From the NCBI GenBank assembly GCA_903828565.1, contig CAIKMQ010000040.1:62001-126000 (forward strand): a stretch of DNA of 64,000 nt, written 5' to 3'. Each line of letters begins with the position of its first letter. Position 1 is the stretch's first letter. The position numbers and the translations under genes were made by a program. The DNA comes from an uncultured Leptolinea sp. (lineage in GTDB: Bacteria > Chloroflexota > Anaerolineae > Anaerolineales > Anaerolineaceae). Below, in pieces: positions 17,346 through 25,352 of the stretch. The notes beneath the pieces were generated by a model. That model worked only from the letters and a program-made list of their open reading frames with translations. It did no database searches and was not told the origin of the DNA.

Positions 17346-18848
17346 ATGCCTAAGAAAAAAGACCGATCACAGCGAGGGGTAGCCGAGCACCCACGTTCAT
17401 CCATAATACCAGTGATTCTGCTCGCTGCCATATTTTCTGCCTGCGCCCCGGCTTTGCCGGCCACCTCCCTACCAACCGCGACACCTTACACATCTGAAGG
17501 GCAGCCGTTACCGACACTCCTCCCTACACGCGAAGAGTTCAACCCGGGCCAGCTGGTGGATTACACAGTTCAGGATGGGGATACCGTGCCCGCACTGGCT
17601 AAACGCTTCAACACCAACATGGATGAGATCCTGACAGCCAATCCGGTCCTCCCACAATCCACCACCACGCTTCCCCCGGGATTACCACTGCAAATTCCAA
17701 TTTACTATCTTCCTCTCTGGGGTTCTTCTTATAAGATCTTACCGGATGCCTTATTCGTCAACGGCCCGGCTGCGCGTGATTTTGATACGATAAGTTATGT
17801 GGCAAAATCCAGCGGATGGCTCAAGAATTACCGGGTGTGGGCTTATGGAGGTTGGCGGGGAGGAGGGGAACTGGTGGATTACATCGCCACCAGTTACAGC
17901 ATCAGCCCGCGAGTATTGCTGGCTTTGTTGGAATACCAGCTGGGTGCTCTTACCCACCCTACCATACCAGCCGGTGTAGATAATGAAGCGCTCGGCTTTC
18001 CCCGCCTGTATCATGAAAGCCTGTATCTCCAGTTGTTGATGGCAGCAGATACACTAAATGCCGGGTACTATGGCTGGCGGACAGGGGATCTACTTTCCAC
18101 CGAATTGCAGGACGGTAGCCTGCTTCGTTTTGATCCCTGGCTGAACGCGGGTACCGTCGGTTTGCAGAACTATTTCTCGAAAACCCTTACTCCTAGCGGC
18201 TATGCGCATGCCGTATCCGGTATTGGCTTGAATTATACCTATACGGAGCTTTTCGGTTCAATCTCCGAGGAGACAGCTGAACTGATACCCGGCAGCCTGA
18301 CGCAACCCGAAATGCTGCTGCCTTTCACTCCTGGAAAAGTCTGGTCTTATACCGGCGCACCGCACCCGGCCTGGGGAGAGAATGAACCCTGGGCAGCCAT
18401 AGACTTTGCCCCGCCGGCAGAAAAAGGTGGCTGCGCTCCATCTGAAGAATGGGCCACAGCTGTTGCTGACGGTGTATTGAGCCGTACTGAACTCGGCCTG
18501 GCAATGTTGGACCTGGATCGCGATGGAGATGAACGAACCGGCTGGGTTGTGCTGTACCTTCACCTGTCCCGCTATGATGCGGCCCCGCAGGGAAGGATCG
18601 TTTCAGCTGGCTCGGTCATTGGGCATCCCTCCTGTGAACGCGGGAATGCCACGGGTACTCATATCCACATTGCACGCAAGTACAATGGTGAATGGATTCC
18701 CGCTGATGGTACTTTGCCATTCGATATGGAGGGATGGATCCCCCATTCTGCAGGTACACCCTACAAGGGAACGCTTACCCGATTCACCAAAACGCTGACA
18801 GCATGTACCTGTGCAGATGTGGATACCCAGCTTGAATCTGGTAAATAG
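17346..18848 (+). CDS. LysM and M23 endopeptidase lipoprotein, copy 2
   Basis: 500 aa paralogue of the preceding protein with the same order: lipoprotein signal (IFSAC), linker, LysM (YTVQDGDTVPALAKRF), the same central domain (NYRVWAYGGWRGGGELVDYIATSYSISPRVLLALLEYQ region), and C-terminal M23 with GAPHPAWG, AIDFAP and THIHIAR. The GDGDERTGW loop is also kept. Tandem duplication followed by divergence of the linker is the simplest account. Likely role is cell-wall remodelling. Confidence 0.9.
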   Translation: MPKKKDRSQRGVAEHPRSSIIPVILLAAIFSACAPALPATSLPTATPYTSEGQPLPTLLPTREEFNPGQLVDYTVQDGDTVPALAKRFNTNMDEILTANPVLPQSTTTLPPGLPLQIPIYYLPLWGSSYKILPDALFVNGPAARDFDTISYVAKSSGWLKNYRVWAYGGWRGGGELVDYIATSYSISPRVLLALLEYQLGALTHPTIPAGVDNEALGFPRLYHESLYLQLLMAADTLNAGYYGWRTGDLLSTELQDGSLLRFDPWLNAGTVGLQNYFSKTLTPSGYAHAVSGIGLNYTYTELFGSISEETAELIPGSLTQPEMLLPFTPGKVWSYTGAPHPAWGENEPWAAIDFAPPAEKGGCAPSEEWATAVADGVLSRTELGLAMLDLDRDGDERTGWVVLYLHLSRYDAAPQGRIVSAGSVIGHPSCERGNATGTHIHIARKYNGEWIPADGTLPFDMEGWIPHSAGTPYKGTLTRFTKTLTACTCADVDTQLESGK

Positions 18849-18902
18849 CCTTTTCCAAGATCCCAGTAAGAATCTGCATTCCAGGGACAGAATTAAATAA
18901 AT

Positions 18903-18923
18903 AGAGCGGGGGTTACCCGCTCT
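18903..18923. terminator. Bidirectional terminator between M23 copy 2 and the osmC-like gene
   Basis: 8-bp stem AGAGCGGG/CCCGCTCT with a 5-nt loop between convergent genes; AT-rich on both sides. Confidence 0.75.
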
Positions 18924-18943
18924 GAAATTTGTGGATGTTCGCA

Positions 18944-19363
18944 TCAGCCTTCACTGATCTCGTAGCGTACCTGTATCGGGAATGATTGACTGAGCATGGC
19001 GAAAGCCGGGCAGTACTTTTGATTGGATAGTTCGATCGCCCTTTCAACCGATGCGGGGTTGATGTTGGTTCCCTTCAGATGGTAAACGATCTCTGCACGG
19101 GTAAATACTTTCGGGTGTTCATCCGCACGGTCAGCATGAACAGAAACCTCGAAAGAAGTTACATCCTCTTTCTTCTTCTGCAGAATGGAGATCACATCCA
19201 TGGCTGTGCATCCCGCCAGGCTGACGGCCATCAGCTCGATCGGGCGAAAACCTGCATTCTCAGTTCCATCCTCCTCCTGGCTGCCCAGTGAAATAACCTG
19301 CCCGGTATTGGCGGTGCCATTGAAAGCCAATCCGCTATTCTTCCAGATAACCCTTGCATCCAT
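18944..19363 (-). CDS. OsmC/Ohr-family thiol peroxidase
   Basis: 139 aa. Two redox cysteines in the expected places: LAGCTAMDVISIL (near 54) and NQKYCPAFAML (near 118). The family reduces organic hydroperoxides through these thiols. It is the last gene of the selA-to-osmC directon, 20 nt after the UGA-containing oxidoreductase, which makes a shared peroxide-defence role likely. Family assignment is secure; the substrate is not. Confidence 0.92.
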   Translation of the reverse strand: MDARVIWKNSGLAFNGTANTGQVISLGSQEEDGTENAGFRPIELMAVSLAGCTAMDVISILQKKKEDVTSFEVSVHADRADEHPKVFTRAEIVYHLKGTNINPASVERAIELSNQKYCPAFAMLSQSFPIQVRYEISEG

Positions 19364-19383
19364 TTCTTTATTTCCTCCGAATA

Positions 19384-20052
19384 TTACGATTTCAATGCCC
19401 GTGTAATAGCTGCAACCAATTGCTCTTCAGGTCCGGAACCAACAACGGTTTCAGCACCGCTATTAATCGTGGTCTGCGGAACTCCACTCACATGGAACTG
19501 GTTAGATAGTTCCGGAAATTCGATCGCTTCCACCATCTCTGCCTGAATATGCGGATTTTCGATTGCGAATGCCTGTGCCAGGTTCACGGCTGGCGGGCAG
19601 TACGGTCAGGTGGGTGTAACGAACACCTGAAGAAGCACATCCTCTTTCACCCCTGCCAGAAATTCCAGCGTCTCCTTACTTAATCCACCGGTGCGGTGGG
19701 ATGCCATGATGATCGAGTTGATGAAGGAGGTAAACTCATGCCCGGATGGCATTCCCGCATAGCGCACACCGAGATCCCGAAGTTCTTCTCCTTCTTTAGC
19801 AGTGAGGACGATAGCGGGGGACTTATCCACACGGTAAGCACTTGCGAGCTCTTTGTCTTTTTCCAGGTCATGATAACTGGCGGTGAGTTTCCCGGACAGC
19901 GGGACTACTTCTTCCACCAGCTGCCGGGTCGGCTCACAATATTCACATCGTTCTTCAGAACCAAAGAACAGCAGGTGAACAGGTTGAGATAATTCCTCGG
20001 TGAACACTTCGCTCACCTGCTGCGCAACTGTATCATTCAATAATCTTTCCAT
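19384..20052 (-). CDS. PDO-type protein disulfide oxidoreductase, candidate selenoprotein (UxxC)
   Basis: Two thioredoxin folds in about 222 residues, the size of glutaredoxin-like PDO proteins. The N-terminal half has CEYC (near 44-47). At 19606-19608 an in-frame TGA stands exactly where the first Cys of the C-terminal active site belongs: VTPT-TGA-PYCPPAVNLA, so U-P-Y-C against CPYC in the family. The frame continues for 74 codons with a normal fold, including the cis-Pro segment SGVPQTTIN, to a true stop. selA lies in the same directon and tRNA-Sec is in the window, so Sec insertion is likely. The start at 20052 has GAGGTGG upstream. A conventional caller would split it into two ORFs. Confidence 0.88.
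19570..19599 (-). promoter_or_regulatory. Candidate bacterial SECIS stem-loop
   Basis: Directly downstream of the UGA, GCCAG (12-16 nt after it) pairs with CTGGC around an 8-nt loop CCGTGAAC; an outer helix TGCC/GGCA extends the stem across a small internal loop. Distance from UGA to apical loop (16 nt) is in the range known for bacterial SECIS elements. Read by eye, not folded. Confidence 0.6.
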
Positions 20053-20059
20053 AACCACC

Positions 20060-20087
20060 TCACTATTAGTGATCCTGGCACGCCAGG
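20060..20087 (-). promoter_or_regulatory. Two adjacent palindromes before the PDO gene
   Basis: TCACTATTAGTGA (20060-20072) and CCTGGCACGCCAGG (20074-20087) lie back to back in the 46-nt gap between zinc-ribbon stop and PDO start. They could be protein-binding sites or small RNA stems near the ribosome-binding site. Function unknown. Confidence 0.4.
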
Positions 20088-20098
20088 GTAAATCTCTA

Positions 20099-20287
20099 TC
20101 AGGTATAAGAACCGGTGTCAGAGTGCCCGCAGGTATTGCACACCAATTCAGCACTACAATTAAAACTCATCACAGAAGATCCACATACCGGGCAATGGAT
20201 TTTATATTTCTCAAACTCATCGCCTGTTTTGAAACTTGATGCCTGTTTGCTCACATCGGCGAGTTCCCGAGGTAGGTCAGAGCTCAC
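20099..20287 (-). CDS. Small zinc-ribbon protein
   Basis: 62 aa. A GTG start with GGGAG 8 nt upstream, overlapping the anti-sigma stop region, supports real translation. The C-terminal half has CPVC and CNTC, a four-Cys zinc ribbon; the N-terminal half is helical and charged. It sits between the anti-sigma factor and the PDO selenoprotein candidate. Four clustered cysteines in a redox operon could serve as zinc or redox sensor, but I do not recognise the family. Confidence 0.7.
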   Translation of the reverse strand: MSSDLPRELADVSKQASSFKTGDEFEKYKIHCPVCGSSVMSFNCSAELVCNTCGHSDTGSYT

Positions 20288-20289
20288 AA

Positions 20290-20547
20290 TTACTCCCTGG
20301 TTCCCGGAAGGTAATCCAGCAGGTTCAGCTCCATGTACAGGTGTTCCCGCATCTTATCCGGCATCATTTCCTGGCAGGCTTCATCATGATAGAGCGAGAT
20401 GGTCTTGCGAAGCGTGTCCACCACGATGCGGCAGTTCTGGCATCCACGCAGATGTTCTTCCAGCCTGGTGCAGACTTCAGGCTGGATATCACCATCCAGG
20501 TAATCTTCAATTGATTTGAGAAGTTCACTACAATTATCGTGATCCAT
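20290..20547 (-). CDS. Zinc-binding anti-sigma factor (ZAS/zf-HC2)
   Basis: 85 aa soluble protein. The motif HLRGCQNC with an upstream His region gives the H-x3-C-x2-C signature of zinc anti-sigma domains that hold ECF sigma factors and often release them on thiol oxidation. It starts 2 nt after the sigma stop. No membrane helix, so signal sensing is cytoplasmic. Partner is inferred from adjacency. Confidence 0.88.
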   Translation of the reverse strand: MDHDNCSELLKSIEDYLDGDIQPEVCTRLEEHLRGCQNCRIVVDTLRKTISLYHDEACQEMMPDKMREHLYMELNLLDYLPGTRE

Positions 20548-20549
20548 AC

Positions 20550-21149
20550 TTACTGTCCTTGCGAGGTACCCTGAAAATAATGGGTCAGTTCTTCCCGCAA
20601 TATCAACCGGGCGCGAAGTAAGCGGGTCTTTACTGCTGAATCTGTCAACCCGAGCACCTGCGCCGTTTCACGGATGGAGAGATCTTCCATATCTCGCAGT
20701 TGAAATACAATCCGTAGTTTTTCCGGCAATCCTGCCACCGCTTTATCCATTTCTCTGCGAAGCTCCGCATCCATCGTTTCTACTTCCGGCCTGCAACACC
20801 AATCTTCAATCTCCACCGGGTTTGTCTCACCTTCACCCATGTCAATTTCTGCATCGATGGAAACCAGGTTTCCTTTTCGTCGGCGAGTCGCCATCAAAGC
20901 CTCGTTAACGGCGATCCGGTAGATCCATGTTGCCAGGCTGCTGCGGCCTTCAAAGTTGCGAATACCGTGGAACACTTTGATGAACGTCTCCTGGATGATA
21001 TCTTCCGCGTCCTGCTCTGAGTGGAGGATATTCATAGCAATCCGGTAGACCGGGTTAGAGAACTGCTCCACCAGGGCTGCCAGTTCACCCCGATTACCCT
21101 GTTTCAGCAAATCCAGATCGATCTCTCGTTTGGTGACAGTGCTATTCAT
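20550..21149 (-). CDS. ECF-family RNA polymerase sigma factor
   Basis: 199 aa. Region 2 (NPVYRIAMNILHSEQDAEDIIQETFIKVF pattern: QDAEDIIQETF) and region 4 (LRIVFQLRDMEDLSIRETAQVLG pattern: SIRETAQVLGLT) are plain, with no region 3, as in ECF sigma factors. It starts 28 nt after tsaD and is followed by its presumed zinc anti-sigma, a zinc ribbon, the PDO selenoprotein candidate and an OsmC protein. The arrangement resembles thiol-stress sigma/anti-sigma pairs such as SigR/RsrA. Confidence 0.94.
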   Translation of the reverse strand: MNSTVTKREIDLDLLKQGNRGELAALVEQFSNPVYRIAMNILHSEQDAEDIIQETFIKVFHGIRNFEGRSSLATWIYRIAVNEALMATRRRKGNLVSIDAEIDMGEGETNPVEIEDWCCRPEVETMDAELRREMDKAVAGLPEKLRIVFQLRDMEDLSIRETAQVLGLTDSAVKTRLLRARLILREELTHYFQGTSQGQ

Positions 21150-21177
21150 TGGATGATTAATCTCGCTAATAGTTGCA

Positions 21178-22224
21178 TCAAGCCAGGCTGCTTAATGGCC
21201 AGACGGGAAGCGCATCCAGGTCCAATTGGGATCTTTGGCCCGCCATAAAACGGTAGTATCCTGCCGCTCCAATCATAGCCGCGTTATCGGTGCAAAGAGA
21301 GAACTGCGGAATATGCACTGTGAATTCAGTTTGCCCGGTAAAAGCTGCGCGTAAAGCCCGATTTGCGGAAACCCCTCCTGCGACCAACAGCTGCTTTGCG
21401 CCAAAGTGCCTGGCTGCAGCAAATGTCTTGCTGGCCAGGGTATCGACCGCCGTGTATTGGAAGCTGGCAGCAATATCCGCAACCGGCAGGGCTTTTCCTG
21501 CTTCCTCATACCCCTTGACAGTCCGCAGCACGGCTGTCTTGATACCGCTGAATGAAAAATCCCAGGGGTTGTCCAGCCGGGCTCGCGGGAATTTAAAGGC
21601 ATCAGGGTCACCGCCTTCCGCGCTTTTTTGAATGGAAGGCCCACCCGGATATGGCAGCCCGAGTAAGCGGGCAACTTTATCAAAAGCTTCGCCCGCAGCA
21701 TCATCCTGCGTTCTGCCAAGCAGCTGGTACTGTAGATGCCCACTGATCAAGATCAACTCAGTATGCCCACCAGAAGCCAGCAATGCCAGCAGGGGGAATT
21801 GCGGTTCAGCCGGAATAGCATCTGCAGAGCCATAACGATCCGCGTCATAAACCCAGGCTGAATAGATGTGCCCTTCCAGGTGATTTACTCCCACCAGTGG
21901 GATGCCCCGTGCCTGGGCAATGGCTTTTGCCATGTTCAAACCTACTACAAGTGAACCAGCCAGCCCGGGTCCCTGGGTAACAGCCACGAGGTCCACGTCC
22001 TGTGGTGTCATGTGTGCCTGTTTCAAAGCCTGATCCACCACACCGTAGATGGTTAGAATATGTTGGCGTGATGCCACCTCTGGGAAGACACCCCCATACT
22101 GAGCGTGCAGGTCGATCTGCGTGGCGATCACACTGGAATGCAATGCCCGGCCGTTCTCGAGAACTGCCGCAGCAGTTTCATCACAGGATGATTCGATCGC
22201 CAGAATACGAAGAGGTACGGGCAT
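21178..22224 (-). CDS. tsaD: tRNA threonylcarbamoyltransferase TsaD
   Basis: 348 aa. Transfers the threonylcarbamoyl group to A37 of ANN-decoding tRNAs with TsaB and TsaE. Signatures: ILAIESSCDETAAAV at the N-terminus, the metal-binding NHLEGHIYSA (HxxxH), and LLALLASGGHTELI. Full family length. It follows the M24 peptidase by 9 nt. Partners tsaB and tsaE are not in the window. Confidence 0.97.
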   Translation of the reverse strand: MPVPLRILAIESSCDETAAAVLENGRALHSSVIATQIDLHAQYGGVFPEVASRQHILTIYGVVDQALKQAHMTPQDVDLVAVTQGPGLAGSLVVGLNMAKAIAQARGIPLVGVNHLEGHIYSAWVYDADRYGSADAIPAEPQFPLLALLASGGHTELILISGHLQYQLLGRTQDDAAGEAFDKVARLLGLPYPGGPSIQKSAEGGDPDAFKFPRARLDNPWDFSFSGIKTAVLRTVKGYEEAGKALPVADIAASFQYTAVDTLASKTFAAARHFGAKQLLVAGGVSANRALRAAFTGQTEFTVHIPQFSLCTDNAAMIGAAGYYRFMAGQRSQLDLDALPVWPLSSLA

Positions 22225-22233
22225 GCAGTCCTT

Positions 22234-23439
22234 TTAGTCCTTCCTTGTCGACAGAACCAGGTTCATGGGGAAATCTGCCAGTTTGGAAAATGAACCATTG
22301 CTTTCAGCCAGGTAGGTATCTTCCAGGCGAACTCCCATCCCTTGATCCGGGTAGTAAAGACCGGGTTCAATGGTGAAGATACTACCGGGGACGAGCAGAT
22401 CATTCGTTGCCATGCTCATACTGAACCAGGGAGCTTCATGAACAGCCAATCCGAGGCCGTGTCCGAGGCTGTGAACATATCCATCGGTCGTGCCGGGATG
22501 CGTGAGAATTGTGGGATGTCCCAACTTGCTAAATAGGTCACACGTGAGGCTTTGATAGTCTTTGCACAACCTGCCGGGAGCAAGTTCCCCAACGACCGCT
22601 TGATAAACGCTGAGAACATCCTCATACAACTTCGCCACCGCGTCCGGTGCATACCCCAAACACCAGGTACGGGTAAAATCATAGAAATAACCTCCCTGCG
22701 CTTCACAGGGAAAAATATCAAAAACGATCGGCTTGCCCAATTCCAAGATATCTTCTGCTGACCCGGCGCTGTGCGGAATGCCCGCATCTCTGCCGATGGA
22801 GAAGATTGTTCCCTCCGGGTTTTCCGCCCCTTCTTCTGCCAGCCAGAGATTGATCTGTTTCTTCACCTCGCCAACCCGCAATGGATCTCCAACCGAATTT
22901 AGCAAATGATTTCCATGCACCTTCGCGGTACTCAGCATGTCTGCCACCCGGCCAACCACGCGTGTGGTTACCACACCCATCAGTCGGATGCGTTCGATCT
23001 CGCCGGGTTCTTTGGTAGTCCGCGCAGCCATCAGGATCGTATCCTGCGGTTCTCCAACGAGCTCATACTCCGGGGCTATCCGTTGTAACTCCTGCATCAC
23101 AGAAAGGAATTCGCCGGCATCCACCTGCCCGTAAAAAGCCACCCGACCGGTACGCAGTCCATTATCCTGCAGCATCCAGCGCATTTCCATAGCCAGGGAA
23201 GCCGGATCGGTCTTCAGCGTTTGGTGGAGCTTTGCCTGCAGGCCGGTACGGGCAGCTTCTTCCCGCTCCATCGGATAACAGTAAATGACAGGTTCGCTGC
23301 CCCTGGCTTTTACCAGGCTAGCTTTAAAATGCCCGCCGCCGCTCATATAGACCATGGCAGGATTGTGATCACCTGCCCCATTCACGATCACGGCATCCAG
23401 CCCACGCGCTGCCATCAATTCATCCAGTTGCTGTTTCAT
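22234..23439 (-). CDS. M24 family Xaa-Pro peptidase
   Basis: 401 aa cytoplasmic metallopeptidase. An N-terminal creatinase-like domain precedes a pita-bread C-terminal domain with the five metal ligands: FDIFP and YDFTRT (two Asp), HSLGHGLGLAVHE (His), FTIEPGLY (Glu) and RLEDT (Glu). Such enzymes remove residues next to proline. The start overlaps the selA stop by 4 nt. Aminopeptidase versus dipeptidase cannot be separated by eye. Confidence 0.92.
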   Translation of the reverse strand: MKQQLDELMAARGLDAVIVNGAGDHNPAMVYMSGGGHFKASLVKARGSEPVIYCYPMEREEAARTGLQAKLHQTLKTDPASLAMEMRWMLQDNGLRTGRVAFYGQVDAGEFLSVMQELQRIAPEYELVGEPQDTILMAARTTKEPGEIERIRLMGVVTTRVVGRVADMLSTAKVHGNHLLNSVGDPLRVGEVKKQINLWLAEEGAENPEGTIFSIGRDAGIPHSAGSAEDILELGKPIVFDIFPCEAQGGYFYDFTRTWCLGYAPDAVAKLYEDVLSVYQAVVGELAPGRLCKDYQSLTCDLFSKLGHPTILTHPGTTDGYVHSLGHGLGLAVHEAPWFSMSMATNDLLVPGSIFTIEPGLYYPDQGMGVRLEDTYLAESNGSFSKLADFPMNLVLSTRKD

Positions 23440-24797
23440 TTGCTCGTCCTGTAAGCGGGGTAGTTTTTATTCAGGGTTGCCAGCAGCATCCCTTCTTCTT
23501 CTTTCTGCACAGTGCGCGGATCAAACACTGCCCGTCCGTCAACGATCCTGGCAATCACCGGGACTTCCGCACCTCTCAACTGTTTCATAAAACGATCCAC
23601 CGAATTTACGGGAAGCGACAGCAACCAGGTTGGGAGGGTTTCTCCGGGCAGGCTGCCACCACCAACAGTGGATTCACCGGGTACCACTTCTCCGGCATTC
23701 AATTGGTCTTGCCAGTAGAGTGCTCGTTCCCGGACAACATCCACCGGCATGGAGATCATGCGCCAGATCGGGATCTGCTGCTCAGCTTCTCCAAGTAAGT
23801 AATGAGTCAATGTGGCTGCCAGTCCGGCCAGTGTCATTTTGTCCGCTCTTAGAGCCCGGGCTAGTGGATGTTTCTTGATCTTACGTATCAGCTCGGCTTT
23901 GCCGGCAATGATACCCGCCTGCGGACCACCCAGTAGTTTATCACCGGAGAAACTGACAATATCTGCCCCATCCAGGATCGATTCTTGAACCATAGATTCG
24001 TGCTGCATACCGTAAGCAGAAGTATCCAGAAAAGTTCCTGAACCGAGGTCATCAAGCAGCAGCGCGTTGGAAGCTTGCGCAGCCTTTGCCAGTTGTGCCA
24101 GAACGGGTTGATCTGTGAACCCGATGATCTTAAAGTTGGATGGATGGACGCGGATGATACTGGCAGCCCCGCCCGTCAATGCGTCTTCATAATCTGACAG
24201 GTGGACCTGGTTGGTCGTCCCGATCTCCATCATGTGGGCACCAGACTGGTGCATGACATCCGGTACGCGGAAACTGCCGCCAATTTCCACCAGTTGAGAG
24301 CGGGAGATGGCCACCCGTTTACCTTTCATTAAAGCTGAAAGTATAAGCAGGACTGCACCGGCATTATTATTCACCACCAATGCCGCTTCGGCTCCGCTCA
24401 AGCGTGTTACCAACCGTTCACAATGAACCTGTCGGGAACCCCGTACACCTGCGGTTACATCATATTCGAGGGTATTGTAAGACTGCCCGGCTTGCAGCAT
24501 GGCAGCCAGCGCAGCCGCGCTCAACGGTGCCCGCCCGAGATTGGTATGCAGGATGACACCAGTAGCATTGATCACCGGTGTGAGTGTAGGCCGGGTAAGT
24601 GTGTGGATGCGGGATTCCACCATCGCAAGGATCCCTTCCCCAGCAGGAATGACAACATCCTGCCTGTCACGCAATTCTTGCAGGATCTCCCTGAGTTGGC
24701 CCACAACAAGGGTGTGCGAGTATTGATTGATCAACTGACTGCCGGAGGGCAGCCGGAGCAGGGAATCCACGGAAGGAATCAGATGTTGGTCCTTCAT
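23436..24797 (-). CDS. selA: L-seryl-tRNA(Sec) selenium transferase
   Basis: 453 aa PLP enzyme that converts Ser-tRNA(Sec) to Sec-tRNA(Sec) with selenophosphate. Features: N-terminal dimer region LPSVDSLLRLPSG, NATGVILHTNLGRAPLS, EYDVTAGVRGSR, and the PLP-lysine segment FSGDKLLGGPQAG with Lys287. It overlaps both neighbours by 4 nt, so it is firmly inside the directon that ends with the UGA-containing PDO gene. tRNA-Sec is at 51515; selB and selD are not in the window. Confidence 0.97.
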   Translation of the reverse strand: MKDQHLIPSVDSLLRLPSGSQLINQYSHTLVVGQLREILQELRDRQDVVIPAGEGILAMVESRIHTLTRPTLTPVINATGVILHTNLGRAPLSAAALAAMLQAGQSYNTLEYDVTAGVRGSRQVHCERLVTRLSGAEAALVVNNNAGAVLLILSALMKGKRVAISRSQLVEIGGSFRVPDVMHQSGAHMMEIGTTNQVHLSDYEDALTGGAASIIRVHPSNFKIIGFTDQPVLAQLAKAAQASNALLLDDLGSGTFLDTSAYGMQHESMVQESILDGADIVSFSGDKLLGGPQAGIIAGKAELIRKIKKHPLARALRADKMTLAGLAATLTHYLLGEAEQQIPIWRMISMPVDVVRERALYWQDQLNAGEVVPGESTVGGGSLPGETLPTWLLSLPVNSVDRFMKQLRGAEVPVIARIVDGRAVFDPRTVQKEEEGMLLATLNKNYPAYRTSK

Positions 24798-25258
24798 TCT
24801 TCCTCATCCGCATCTTCTTCATCCACAACCTGTGATTGCGTCTGGTATCTGAACGGCCGGGCTGATTTCGCTTTGTTCTTCTCCCGGAAGCGGATCAACC
24901 ACTCCAGGCCAATAAAACCAGCTGCCAGGCCAACACCCAGGCCGGTATTCAACACACGCCCAAGCTGCAGCCAGGCGACCAATCCGCCGTACACACCCAC
25001 CCAGCAAGCCTGCCGGACGATCACACTGAACCCGATCGCGGGTATGGAAGGGAAGCGAAGATTAAGAAAAAAGACAACCGGTAGAAAAGTGCCAGTGAGG
25101 GCAAGAACCAGGAAGAAAAAGAATAGCCAGCGCGGCCCAAGTGTGGGCAGGGTGGCAAAAACAAGCAGGATCACCCCCAGCCAACCAGCTCCGGCCAGCC
25201 AGAGTGAAAATGGTAGTATGCTGCGAAAACCAGGTAAACGATCCGGGTTGATCATCAT
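24794..25258 (-). CDS. Four-helix membrane protein of unknown function
   Basis: 154 aa. Four hydrophobic segments (about 15-35, 42-63, 73-95, 97-118) and a charged C-terminal tail ending in an acidic run (VVDEEDADEEE). No catalytic motif seen. It is the first gene of the selA directon and its stop overlaps the selA start by 4 nt. No recognised family. Confidence 0.75.
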   Translation of the reverse strand: MMINPDRLPGFRSILPFSLWLAGAGWLGVILLVFATLPTLGPRWLFFFFLVLALTGTFLPVVFFLNLRFPSIPAIGFSVIVRQACWVGVYGGLVAWLQLGRVLNTGLGVGLAAGFIGLEWLIRFREKNKAKSARPFRYQTQSQVVDEEDADEEE

Positions 25259-25304
25259 TATTCTGATTATATCGTATATGCTTTTGCCGGCGGCCGTTAA
25301 AACA

Positions 25305-25330
25305 TTACAGGAACATCACTGTTCCTGTAA
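25305..25330 (-). terminator. Terminator of the sortase gene
   Basis: 11-bp perfect stem TTACAGGAACA/TGTTCCTGTAA with loop GTGA, then TGTTTT on the minus strand. It separates the sortase transcript from the selA directon. Confidence 0.88.
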
Positions 25331-25352
25331 GTATCATGGAAGTAAAGACTGA

